Below are positions 52,889-60,881 of a DNA stretch of 64,000 nt, piece after piece. The stretch is from Solirubrobacter ginsenosidimutans. Lineage in GTDB: Bacteria; Actinomycetota; Thermoleophilia; Solirubrobacterales; Solirubrobacteraceae. Below the pieces are notes generated by a model, which saw only the letters and a program-made list of their open reading frames with translations, was not told the origin of the DNA and searched no databases. The stretch spans positions 12,904 through 76,903 of the forward strand of contig NZ_JAPDOD010000044.1 of assembly GCF_027587205.1 (NCBI RefSeq), in the 5' to 3' direction. The stretch's first letter is position 1. Each line of letters opens with the position of its first letter. The translations under genes were made by a program, and so were the position numbers.

Positions 52889-54034
52889 ATGCCCGTACGA
52901 GCCACGAAGCGCGGGGCCGCCCGCGTGCCCTTTCCCTCCGGTATCGATGCCGATGTCCTGATCTGCGGCGCGTCGTTCGCCGGGCTGACCGTCGCCCGCG
53001 AGCTGCGATCCACGGGCGCGCGGGTTCTCGTGCTCGATCGCTACGAGATCGGAGAGCGTCAGACCTCCGCCTGCGCGGCACCCACGGAATGGCTCCGGAA
53101 CTTGGGTCTTGAGGCCTCGATCCGCCAGACGTTCGACTCATTGCTGGTTCATACGCCCGCCGTCGAGCGCGCCCGCTGGCCGCTTCCGTGGAGCTTCTCC
53201 ACCTTCGACTACCGCCAGCTCTGCGACCTGCTCTGGGAGCAGTCCGGCGAGGCCGAGTTCGAGACCGCCAAGGTCGAATCCCGTACAGGCAATGTGGTGC
53301 GTACGGACCGCGGCGACGTCACCGCGCCGCTGATCATCGATGCACTCGGCTGGAGACGGGTCCTGGGGCCGGGAGACAACTTCCAGCCGCCGGACGGGCC
53401 TCTGTCGCGCGGCCTGGAGGTCCACCCGTCCGGGGTCGGAGAGGACCTCGAGCTGTGGATCGACCCACGCTACGTCGACGCCGGCTACGGCTGGGCGTTC
53501 CCCGCGCGCGACGAGGTGCGCATCGGCGTCGGCTCCTTCGACCCGCACGACCCCGTCAAGCAGCCCACGCTGCGGCTGGTGGAGGACGTGGCCGCCGAGC
53601 CCCACGGCTATCAGGGCAACTGGATCCCCCACCGGATCCGCCCGGCGACCGAGGACGGCGTGTTCTTCGCGGGCGACAGCGCGGGCCATTGCCTGCCGCT
53701 GACCGCCGAGGGCATCCGGACGGCGTTCTACTTCGGCATCGCGCTCGGCCGCGAGCTGCGCGGGGTCGTCGAAGGCCGCCAGGACCGCGCGGCGGCGCTG
53801 AAGCGCTACGGGGCGTTCAGTGGGTCACACCGGTGGAAGTACGAGTCGATCTACCTCGCGCAGCAGTCGATCCGCCACCTGCACGGCCGCCCGCTGGACC
53901 AGTTGACGAAGCTCTTCACTCGCCGCAAGGTCGCGAGCTGGGCGTTCAACCACTACCTCGAGATCGCGCCCCCGCAGTTCGCGGTGCCCGCGCCGGCGGC
54001 CGCCGTTCGGGCAACGGGACGGATCGCGGCCTAG
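52889..54034 (+). CDS. FAD-dependent oxidoreductase, geranylgeranyl-reductase-like
   Basis: 381 residues. FAD-binding Rossmann motif DADVLICGASFAGLTVARELRSTGARVLVLDRYEIG (about 21-55), second FAD motif TEDGVFFAGDSAGHCLPLTAEGIRTAFYFGIALGREL (about 250-285) with the GD motif, and GWAFPARDEVRIGVGSF typical of geranylgeranyl reductases and related group-2 flavin monooxygenase folds. Likely reduces isoprenoid chains or hydroxylates a lipid-like substrate. Divergent from rpsA with only 24 bp between starts. Confidence 0.85.
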   Translation: MPVRATKRGAARVPFPSGIDADVLICGASFAGLTVARELRSTGARVLVLDRYEIGERQTSACAAPTEWLRNLGLEASIRQTFDSLLVHTPAVERARWPLPWSFSTFDYRQLCDLLWEQSGEAEFETAKVESRTGNVVRTDRGDVTAPLIIDALGWRRVLGPGDNFQPPDGPLSRGLEVHPSGVGEDLELWIDPRYVDAGYGWAFPARDEVRIGVGSFDPHDPVKQPTLRLVEDVAAEPHGYQGNWIPHRIRPATEDGVFFAGDSAGHCLPLTAEGIRTAFYFGIALGRELRGVVEGRQDRAAALKRYGAFSGSHRWKYESIYLAQQSIRHLHGRPLDQLTKLFTRRKVASWAFNHYLEIAPPQFAVPAPAAAVRATGRIAA

Positions 54035-54045
54035 CAACGCACCGC

Positions 54046-54067
54046 GTATGTCCGCGTGCGGACATAC
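54046..54067. promoter_or_regulatory. 22-bp perfect palindrome before the KAP gene
   Basis: GTATGTCCGC (54046-54055), GT, GCGGACATAC (54058-54067). It lies 11 bp after the flavoprotein stop and about 100 bp before the KAP NTPase start. No T-run follows, so an operator for the KAP gene is as likely as a terminator. Confidence 0.5.
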
Positions 54068-54164
54068 GATCTGACCAGGCTTTCCCTTCCGGTATCGATC
54101 TGCTGACCATATTGCGCGCGGGCCCTTTACGGCCCCGCGCCGGTGTGGTCGTCTTGGCGCAGCG

Positions 54165-56693
54165 ATGACGGCACCGACCACCGCAACCAGCCCGAACGCG
54201 CAGGCTCGTGGCGGCAGGACGGTGCCGACCGAGGCTTGGGATACGCGGTTCCTGAGCGTCGTCAACAACGAGCCGCGAGACCGCGAGAACGGCTTCGCCG
54301 TCCTCGTCCGCAAGGCTTCGAGCCTGCAGGCCCTGCAGGCGCTGTGCTTCGACGAGCGCTGCCACAACCGCTGTCTCACCGTTCGCTACCGCCTCAGCGG
54401 CGGGCCGGTCTTCGGGACACTGATCGCGACGTTCTTGACCGACGTCGCGACCTGGCAGAACGACAAGCTGGCTGTCGCCGGCGACATGCTGCCGGCCTAT
54501 GCGGGCTCAGAGTGGCCGTCCTTGGCGGCGGGGCTGATCGCTGACGTCGTCGGGTCGGCGCAGGGCAGCGAGCAGTTGGGGCACAAGCGCGGCAACGTCA
54601 CGGACGAGATCCTCGAGCGACTGATCGAACAGGCCGCGAGCTCACTGCGGCCCTCCCAGCGTCTGATCCTGTTCGCCGAGGTCACCGGCCCCACGCCGGT
54701 CGAGGAATGGAAACGCGGCCTCGAGACGCTGCTCTCGCGCCTGCCGATGCGCGTCGGGATCGTGCTCTCCGGTGCGCCCGCGGGGTTCAGCCTGCCGGCA
54801 GAGGATCCCTCGTTCCTCGAACTGGACACGATCCCCGACGCGAGCACCGGAGTGGCCGCGTATCGATACCGGGACTCCGCGCTGCAGGACGATTCGCCGG
54901 CCACGAGCGACCGGCTCGGCGTCGGGCCGTTCGCGGACTCGCTCGCTCGCCTGGTCCTCTTGCCCGAGACGGGACCGATGACGATCGGGATCCACGGCCC
55001 CTGGGGGATGGGCAAATCGTCCTTCATGGGGTTCATCGAGGAAGCCCTGGTGCGGCGGGCGCCTACGAATCACGAGAACGAGCGGAAGCTGGTGCAGCTC
55101 GACCAGGCGATCGACGAGCGCGACCGCAGCCTCGAGGATCCGGGCGAGGACCGTGACGCGGTCCAGAGACGGCGCGACGAGCTGACCGAACAGCGCTTTC
55201 GTCTGTACAAGCGGATGACCCGGGCGGCGGAGGCCGACGTCATCGCGGTCACCTTCAACGCCTGGCGGTTCGAGGACGCGACGCAGATCTGGGCCGGTCT
55301 CGCCGAGACGATCACCGGCCGCCTCGAGCACGCGCTGTCACGACCGGCGAGGCTGTGGGCGCGGCTGCGCTACGCATGGTCCAGGCGGCGAGCGCAGCTG
55401 GTCGAGGAGCTCGTGCTTCCGGGCATCTTCGCGGTCCTCGCAGTGGCCGTGCTCGCGCTCTTCGGGTACGTCCGGATCGAGTCGGTGGCCGAGACATGGG
55501 CCGAGAGCAGCGGCGTTCCGGTCGAGTGGATCGCCGCGTTGCCCGGCGCGCTCCTGCTCGCCCTGGCGGCATGGTTCGTCGCCGGGCGGGCGCGACGAGC
55601 ACTGAAGCCGATCAGCGACCGGGTCGGCGAGTACCTCCAGATGCCCGACTACCGAGAGCGGATGGGCTTCCAGCACGAGGTGTTGCGAGACGTCGAGTTC
55701 TCGCGCGACTGCCTGACGCGGCGGCGACTGCGACAGCACCGGCGCCGGCCGCGGGTCGTCGTGTTCATCGACGACCTGGATCGGTGCTCGGACGAGAAGA
55801 TCATCGACGCGCTCCAGGCGATCAACCTCATTCTCGGCCCGGCCGCCAGCGGGTTCTATGTATTCCTCGGGATCGACACGCGGATGGTCCAGCGCGCGAT
55901 CGACCGGCGATACGGTCTGCTCACGGACGGCGCTGCGCTGGAGCATTTCGAGCCCTCCGACTTCGCGGACCGCTACCTCCGAAAGATCATCCAGCTCTCG
56001 TTCCATCTCACGTACGCCACGCCGCGCGACTACCTGCTGGAGCGGGACACGACGCCGACCCAGAACCTCGTGCGCCACTTGTTCAGTCCCGCCGCGCGCA
56101 GTTCATCGCCCCTCGCGGGGTCCGGGGAAGCCGGCGAGACCCCCGGGCGCAACGCCGCGCGGGACTCGACCACCGGTGGTCTCTCGTTCGACCGCTCCGC
56201 GGTACGCGAACCCCTCGTGCAGGTCCTGAGGGAGGTCGAGGACAGCCCCGAGGAACTCGCCGACTTCCTCGAGTTCCACTCGTACGTCGGAGACAACCCG
56301 CGGGACCTCGTCCGGCTGGTGAACGTCTACCGGCTCGCGAAGCTCCTCCTGCAACGGCCCGAGATCTCAGCCACGCGCGAAAGCCAGCGCAAGCTGATCA
56401 AGTGGCTCACGTTCTGCGCGCGGTGGCCGAGCCTGATCTACGCCGTGCTCAATGCGCCGACGGAAGGCTTGGATGACCCGATCCTCCAGGTCGCGAAGGT
56501 CGACGATCACGCGAAGGACAGTCGGGATGAGCTGTTGAAGTTCGCGGCGATCGAGCCCGTGCTCAGCGCCGAGGATCTCTCACCGACGGAGCACCTGGCC
56601 TTCGCCGCGAAGCTGACGACACAGGTCTTTCACGACCCGTTGCGGCCGCACGACGACGACGCCGGCGAAGCGAAGCCGACGTCGTCGCAGTGA
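54165..56693 (+). CDS. KAP-family P-loop NTPase with membrane-inserted segment
   Basis: 842 residues. 1-265 is an N-terminal region of unknown type (EAWDTRFLSVVNNEPRDRENGFAVLVRKASSLQALQAL). The KAP NTPase starts at about 270: Walker A GIHGPWGMGKSSFMGF, a coiled charged insert (about 300-350), VIAVTFNAWRFEDATQIWAGL, two membrane helices (about 419-439 and 455-475) inserted inside the NTPase as in other KAP proteins, and Walker B RVVVFIDDLDRCSDEKIIDALQAINLIL, then FYVFLGIDTRMVQRAI and SYVGDNPRDLVRLVNVYRLAKLLL. KAP proteins include the plasmid phage-exclusion protein PifA. A lone gene, so defence is only a possibility. No obvious partner. Confidence 0.85.
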   Translation: MTAPTTATSPNAQARGGRTVPTEAWDTRFLSVVNNEPRDRENGFAVLVRKASSLQALQALCFDERCHNRCLTVRYRLSGGPVFGTLIATFLTDVATWQNDKLAVAGDMLPAYAGSEWPSLAAGLIADVVGSAQGSEQLGHKRGNVTDEILERLIEQAASSLRPSQRLILFAEVTGPTPVEEWKRGLETLLSRLPMRVGIVLSGAPAGFSLPAEDPSFLELDTIPDASTGVAAYRYRDSALQDDSPATSDRLGVGPFADSLARLVLLPETGPMTIGIHGPWGMGKSSFMGFIEEALVRRAPTNHENERKLVQLDQAIDERDRSLEDPGEDRDAVQRRRDELTEQRFRLYKRMTRAAEADVIAVTFNAWRFEDATQIWAGLAETITGRLEHALSRPARLWARLRYAWSRRRAQLVEELVLPGIFAVLAVAVLALFGYVRIESVAETWAESSGVPVEWIAALPGALLLALAAWFVAGRARRALKPISDRVGEYLQMPDYRERMGFQHEVLRDVEFSRDCLTRRRLRQHRRRPRVVVFIDDLDRCSDEKIIDALQAINLILGPAASGFYVFLGIDTRMVQRAIDRRYGLLTDGAALEHFEPSDFADRYLRKIIQLSFHLTYATPRDYLLERDTTPTQNLVRHLFSPAARSSSPLAGSGEAGETPGRNAARDSTTGGLSFDRSAVREPLVQVLREVEDSPEELADFLEFHSYVGDNPRDLVRLVNVYRLAKLLLQRPEISATRESQRKLIKWLTFCARWPSLIYAVLNAPTEGLDDPILQVAKVDDHAKDSRDELLKFAAIEPVLSAEDLSPTEHLAFAAKLTTQVFHDPLRPHDDDAGEAKPTSSQ

Positions 56694-56700
56694 CGGATGG

Positions 56701-57198
56701 TCACTCGAACTCGGCCAGGTAGCGCTCGAAGGTGCGGAGGTGGTTCTCCTCGTCGCGGAGGATCTCGATGACCATGTCCTGGGTGGCCCAGTCGACGCCG
56801 TCGCAGGCCTCGATGATGCGGGTGTAGTGCTCGATCGCACCCGCCTCGGCCTCGATCACGCCCTTGATGACGGTCGCGACGTCGGTCGGGTCCTCGAGCG
56901 GCTGCAGGTAGGTCTGCTCGGGGGTGAAGTCCATCGAGCCGGGCGGAGTGCCGTAGAGGTCCTTGATCCGGCCGGCGAAGGCGGTGGCGTGGCCAAGCTC
57001 CTCGGCCACGTCGGCCTCGAGCGCCTCGGCGATCTCCTCCGCGCGGATCCCGTCCAGATGCTTGGAGTTGGCGAGATAGGACATCACCGTCTCCATCTCC
57101 ATCCAGTACGCCCGGGTGAGTAGGGCGACGATCTCTTCTCGCTTGGCTGCGTGCTGGTCCGCGAGGATGCCCGCGGAAGCGTGTCGTGTCGTCGGCAT
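56701..57198 (-). CDS. Ferritin-like di-iron protein
   Basis: 165 residues from ATG 57198. A four-helix bundle with paired iron-ligand motifs: YWMEMETVMSYLANSKHLDG with Glu, DVAEELGHATAFAGRIKDLYG (E-x2-H), EAEAGAIEHYTRIIEACDG, and VIEILRDEENHLRTFERYLAEF (E-x2-H). Related to bacterioferritin/rubrerythrin-type proteins. The open frame continues to 57234, but the usual MPTTRHASAG start is at 57198. The small gene at 57209-57376 ends 10 bp before it on the same strand. Likely role in iron storage or oxidative-stress defence. Confidence 0.88.
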   Translation of the reverse strand: MPTTRHASAGILADQHAAKREEIVALLTRAYWMEMETVMSYLANSKHLDGIRAEEIAEALEADVAEELGHATAFAGRIKDLYGTPPGSMDFTPEQTYLQPLEDPTDVATVIKGVIEAEAGAIEHYTRIIEACDGVDWATQDMVIEILRDEENHLRTFERYLAEFE

Positions 57199-57208
57199 GA
57201 GAGGGACG

Positions 57209-57376
57209 CTACCCCTTCTCGCCGACGACCTCACAAGCGCACCAGTGGGCGAATTGCCCTTCCGGGGAGCCCAACCAGGCCTGCAGGTCGCGCTCGAAGC
57301 GCAGCCACCGGCGGGCGCGGAAGCCGGCCTTCGGGAACTCCTCGAGCTCCTCCACGGATGTTTCGGGCGACCTCAT
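57209..57376 (-). CDS. Small 55-aa protein encoded just upstream of the ferritin-like gene
   Basis: Reads MRSPETSVEELEEFPKAGF, RARRWLRFERDLQAWLG, SPEGQFAHWCACEVVGEKG. Third codon positions are strongly G/C, unlike a chance frame, and the stop is only 10 bp from the ferritin-like ATG, so both are likely on one transcript. Two Cys two apart near the end (CAC) could bind metal. The start codon overlaps a TTAGG/CCTAA palindrome (57376-57389). No family recognised; existence is moderately supported. Confidence 0.5.
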   Translation of the reverse strand: MRSPETSVEELEEFPKAGFRARRWLRFERDLQAWLGSPEGQFAHWCACEVVGEKG

Positions 57377-57389
57377 TAGGCCGCCCTAA
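57376..57389. promoter_or_regulatory. TTAGG-N4-CCTAA palindrome at the start of the ferritin operon
   Basis: TTAGGCCGCCCTAA carries inverted TTAGG/CCTAA arms, the half-site type seen in DtxR/IdeR iron boxes (TTAGGTTAGGCTAACCTAA), but shorter than the full 19-bp site. Placed right at the first ATG of the small gene and ferritin-like gene. Suggestive of iron control only. Confidence 0.3.
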
Positions 57390-57414
57390 CTTATCACGAC
57401 CGCCGCGGTAGGGA

Positions 57415-58650
57415 TTACCGCGCCGCTACATCGTCCAGTCCGGCCTTGATCGCCTGGGCGAGGAGATCGATGTGCTCCTGCTCGCAGATCAGCGGCGGCG
57501 AGACGGCGACGCCGCCCAGCAGCGGGCGCACGAGCACGCCGGCCTTGCGCGCGCCCGCGGCCAGCGTCGCGACCGCGGACGGCTCCTTCACGCCCACCGC
57601 GGCGAGGAAGCCGGTGCCGCCGCGGACCTCGCTGGCGGCCTCGTGGCCGGCCAGCGGGGCGAGCGCGTCGTACAGCGGCTTCTCCAGGTCCTGGCCGCGG
57701 CGGATGATGTCCTCCGCCTCATAGATGTCGATCGTCGCCAGCGCGGCCGCGCAGACCGACGGGTGGCCGGCGTAGGTGGCGCCGTGGCGGAACATGGGAC
57801 CGCCGGCGGCCTCGAAATACGGCGCGGAGACGGTCTCGTCGACGACGACGCCGCCCAGCGGCAGGTACCCGCTCGTCACGCCCTTGGCGAACGTGATCAT
57901 GCTCGGCTTGACGTCCGGCCAGCGCTCGACGCCGAACCAGGTGCCCAGGCGCCCGAAGCCGCAGATCACCGCGTCGATCACGAGCAGGATGCCGTGCTCG
58001 GCGCACAGGTCGGCGACGCCCTGGATGTAGCCCTCGTGCGGCGGGAACACGCCGCCGGCGCCGATCACCGGCTCGCAGAAGAACGCCGCGACCTTGTCCG
58101 GGCCGATCCGGCGGATCTCCTCCTCCAGGGCGGGCAGCGAGTCGTGCGGGACGCTGCTCGTCTGCGGGACGAGCGGGCCCCAGTTGACGACGTTGGCCTC
58201 GATGCCGCCGAGCGCGGTCCCGTAGCCGTGCGTGCCGTGGTAGCCCTGGGTGCGGCTGATCAGGTGGACGCGCTCGGGCTGGCCGAGGTTGATGAAGTGG
58301 CGGCGGGCGAGCTTGGCCGCGACGTCGATCGAGTCACCGCCGCCGCTGGTCAGGAAGACCTTGGCGTTGGGCATCGGCGCGCGCGCCGCGAGCGCCTCGC
58401 AGATCGCCTCGGCGGGGCGGTTGGAGACATCCGAGAACGTGTGGTAGGCCTCGATCTTCTTCATCTGCGCCGCGACCGCGTCGGCGATCTCCGTCCGGCC
58501 GTGGCCGAGGTTGGCGTACCAGAGCGACGCTGTGCCGTCGAGGTAGCGGGTGCCGGCCTCGTCGAAGACCCACGGGCCCTCGCCGCGGTCGATGATGAAC
58601 TCGTTGCGCGCAACCGCGCCCATGTCCGCGAAGGGGTGCCAGAACGCCAT
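57415..58650 (-). CDS. Class-III aminotransferase (omega-aminotransferase type)
   Basis: 411-residue PLP enzyme. ASLWYANLGHGRTEIADAV, FLTSGGGDSIDVAAKLARRH (phosphate cup), GYHGTHGYGTALGG, LLVIDAVICGFGRLGTWFG (Asp contacting the pyridine N), and the Schiff-base Lys in SMITFAKGVTSGYLPLGGVVV. Family members transaminate beta-alanine, GABA or similar amines to pyruvate; the Trp/Tyr-rich N-terminus (FWHPFADM) resembles beta-alanine-pyruvate transaminases. Six bases separate its start from the esterase stop, so the two are probably co-transcribed. Confidence 0.92.
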   Translation of the reverse strand: MAFWHPFADMGAVARNEFIIDRGEGPWVFDEAGTRYLDGTASLWYANLGHGRTEIADAVAAQMKKIEAYHTFSDVSNRPAEAICEALAARAPMPNAKVFLTSGGGDSIDVAAKLARRHFINLGQPERVHLISRTQGYHGTHGYGTALGGIEANVVNWGPLVPQTSSVPHDSLPALEEEIRRIGPDKVAAFFCEPVIGAGGVFPPHEGYIQGVADLCAEHGILLVIDAVICGFGRLGTWFGVERWPDVKPSMITFAKGVTSGYLPLGGVVVDETVSAPYFEAAGGPMFRHGATYAGHPSVCAAALATIDIYEAEDIIRRGQDLEKPLYDALAPLAGHEAASEVRGGTGFLAAVGVKEPSAVATLAAGARKAGVLVRPLLGGVAVSPPLICEQEHIDLLAQAIKAGLDDVAAR

Positions 58651-58656
58651 GGCGCT

Positions 58657-59520
58657 TCAACCTAGTACAGCGCGGATCGCGGCGCCCGCCTCGCGCACCG
58701 CTTCGCGGGAGATCGCCTTGGTCTGCCAGCGCCAGAAGCCGTGGATCGTGCCGGCCTTGCGGTTGAGCGTGACGGGCACGCCCGCGCGCTCGAGTGCGCC
58801 CGCGTAGGCCTCGCCCTCGTCGCGCAGCACGTCGTGGCTGGCGGTGAGGATGTAGGCGGGCGGAAGGCCGCTGAGGTCGTCGGCACGCAGCGGCGAGGCG
58901 TCCGGGGCGAAGCCGTCCGCTCCGTCGAGGTAGAGGTTCCAGAAGCGCCGCATCGCGGCCGCGGTGAGGCCGAAGCGCTCGTCCAGCTCGCGATAGGACG
59001 GCGTGTTGATGCCCGCGTCGGTGACCGGGTAGATCAGCAACTGGAGCTTGAGCTGCGTCTTGAGGTGGCGGGCGACGACGGCGGCGAGGTTGCCGCCCGC
59101 GCTGTCGCCGGCGACGACGTCGGCCTCCACGGCTCTCGTCGCGTTCAGCGCGTCGTCCAATGCCGCCGGGAACGGGTGCTCGGGCGCGAGCCGGTAGTCG
59201 ATGCTGACGACGCGGGCGTTCGCCTCGTTCGCCACCGCGCGGCAGACCGCGTCGACGGATTCGAGGTTGCCCAGCACCCAGCCGCCGCCGTGGAGGTAGG
59301 CGACGGTCCCGCGCGCGTGCTCGGGTTCGTAGACGCGGATCGGGACGCCGGCGGCGGTGTCATCGCTCACGCGCGCGACCGCGGGTCCCTCCCCCGCGAG
59401 GTGCTCGGTCTCGCTCAGGTGGGCGCGACGGGCCTGGTCGACGGGCACCTCGTGGGCGGGCGGGCCCTCGAGCGCCGCCCACCCGTCAAGGATCTCCTGA
59501 AGCTCGGGGTCCAGGCTCAC
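58657..59520 (-). CDS. Alpha/beta-hydrolase, HSL (hormone-sensitive lipase) family esterase
   Basis: 287 residues. Oxyanion-hole motif VAYLHGGGWVLGNLESVD, nucleophile elbow VVAGDSAGGNLAAVVARHL, acid Asp in TASHDVLRDEGEAYAGAL, and catalytic His in GTIHGFWRW. Acts on short acyl esters. GTG start at 59520 overlaps the CoxG-like stop (GTGA). Confidence 0.93.
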   Translation of the reverse strand: MSLDPELQEILDGWAALEGPPAHEVPVDQARRAHLSETEHLAGEGPAVARVSDDTAAGVPIRVYEPEHARGTVAYLHGGGWVLGNLESVDAVCRAVANEANARVVSIDYRLAPEHPFPAALDDALNATRAVEADVVAGDSAGGNLAAVVARHLKTQLKLQLLIYPVTDAGINTPSYRELDERFGLTAAAMRRFWNLYLDGADGFAPDASPLRADDLSGLPPAYILTASHDVLRDEGEAYAGALERAGVPVTLNRKAGTIHGFWRWQTKAISREAVREAGAAIRAVLG

Positions 59521-60407
59521 CGCTTGATCAGGCGGATCAAGATCAGCAGGCCGACGATCCCCGCGACGAGCGGGACGGCGCGCTTGAGCAGCGCGTCGCG
59601 GCTGGCCTCGCCGAGGTCGAGGACGTCGTCGGTCGGCCGCGGCGCCGCGGCCTTGGGCGCGGCGCTCGACGTGCCGGAGGACGCGCTCGGCGCCGCGGGC
59701 TCGGCCTCGGCGCTCGAGACGCCGGAGGACGCGCCGGGCACGCCGTCCTCGACCGTGGTGGCCGGTTCGGCGGGGGTCGTGTCGGTCGGCGCGGCGGCCT
59801 CAGCTTCGGCGGGTGCGGCCTCGGCGGCGGCACCGACTTCCGCGGGCGCGGCCTCGACGGCCTCGGCCGGCGCGACGTCGGCGGCGGTCTCGGCGGGCCC
59901 GGACCCGTTGGTGGCACCCTCGGCGGCGGCGGGCGCCTCCTCGGTCGTCGCCGCGGGCGCGGCCTGCATCTGGTCGGCCAGGCACTCGGCGAAGCGCGTC
60001 ATCAGCTTCGCGCTCACGTCCTGCATCACCCCGCGGCCGAACTGGGCGGCCGGGCCGGTGACGCGCATGTCCGTGGTCACGTGGATCTTCGTGCCGTCGG
60101 CGACCTCCTCCATCGTGGAGGTGATCGTCGCCGCGGCCGTGCCCTGCCCGCGCGCATCCTTCGCCTGCGCCCGCATGGCGACGCGGTGCGCGGCCTCATC
60201 GGCCTCCTGGATCTTGACCGTGCCCTTGTAGCTGGCGGTGATCGGGCCGATCTTGATCTTCATCTGGCCCTTGTACTCACCCTCCTCGCCCTGGCCCTCC
60301 TCGACGGTGGCGCCGGGCAGGCAGGGAGCGACCCGGGGGACGTCCAGCAGAACGGCCCACGCCTGGTCGATCGACGCGGGCACCGTGAACTCGTTCTCCA
60401 GCTTCAT
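59517..60407 (-). CDS. CoxG/SRPBCC-family protein with low-complexity linker and C-terminal membrane anchor
   Basis: 296 residues. 1-145: CoxG-like START/SRPBCC fold (KLENEFTVPASIDQAWAVLLDVPRVAPCLPGATVEE, MKIKIGPITASYKGTVKIQE, ITSTMEEVADGTKIHVTTDMRVTGPAAQFGRGVMQDVS). 150-255: Ala/Glu/Pro/Thr low complexity. 275-296: membrane helix (AVPLVAGIVGLLILIRLI) with a basic end. CoxG recruits CO dehydrogenase to the membrane; no CO dehydrogenase genes are present here, so it may serve another molybdo-enzyme or simply bind lipid. Start ATG 60407 after GGAGG-like bases. Confidence 0.88.
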   Translation of the reverse strand: MKLENEFTVPASIDQAWAVLLDVPRVAPCLPGATVEEGQGEEGEYKGQMKIKIGPITASYKGTVKIQEADEAAHRVAMRAQAKDARGQGTAAATITSTMEEVADGTKIHVTTDMRVTGPAAQFGRGVMQDVSAKLMTRFAECLADQMQAAPAATTEEAPAAAEGATNGSGPAETAADVAPAEAVEAAPAEVGAAAEAAPAEAEAAAPTDTTPAEPATTVEDGVPGASSGVSSAEAEPAAPSASSGTSSAAPKAAAPRPTDDVLDLGEASRDALLKRAVPLVAGIVGLLILIRLIKR

Positions 60408-60437
60408 TTCGGCCTCCGTTGGGTCTGGCCCGGGAGG

Positions 60438-60881
60438 TTAGTCGGCGACGATCAGGTACGTCCCCGCGGCCACCAGGGCCACGCCCGCGACCTTCGCGAG
60501 CGTGATCGGAGAACGCTCTACCCCGAGCCAGCCGAAGTGATCGATCGCCAGCGCGGCGGCGAACTGCCCCGCCAGCGTCACGACGCTCAGGCCGGTGACC
60601 CCCAGCGCCCGTACGGTCCACACGATCGAGCCGACGTAGAGCGCACCCACCAGACCGCCCCCGATCAGCGCGTACAGCGGCGGCTTGCGGATGTCGCTGA
60701 AGCCGCCCAGCTGCCCCGCGATCGTGGTCAGGATCAAGAGCGTCAGGAACGAGACGCCGAGCGCGATCGTCGTCGCGGGCAGCCCGCCGACGCTGCGGCC
60801 GAGCTGCGAGTTCAGCGGCGCCTGGGCGGCGACGGCCGCGCCGATGGCCAGCGCCGCCACGAGCGCCGTGTCGCGGGTCAT
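60438..60881 (-). CDS. DMT-superfamily membrane protein, YdcZ/DUF606 family
   Basis: 147 residues, about five membrane helices: TALVAALAIGAAVAAQAPLNSQLGR, ALGVSFLTLLILTTIAGQL, PLYALIGGGLVGALYVGSIVWTV, GLSVVTLAGQFAAALAIDHFGWL, LAKVAGVALVAAGTYLIV. The LNSQLGR and DHFGWLGV segments are the family pattern. Half-size relative of EamA transporters. It overlaps the polA stop by four bases (ATGA). Substrate unknown. Confidence 0.87.
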   Translation of the reverse strand: MTRDTALVAALAIGAAVAAQAPLNSQLGRSVGGLPATTIALGVSFLTLLILTTIAGQLGGFSDIRKPPLYALIGGGLVGALYVGSIVWTVRALGVTGLSVVTLAGQFAAALAIDHFGWLGVERSPITLAKVAGVALVAAGTYLIVAD

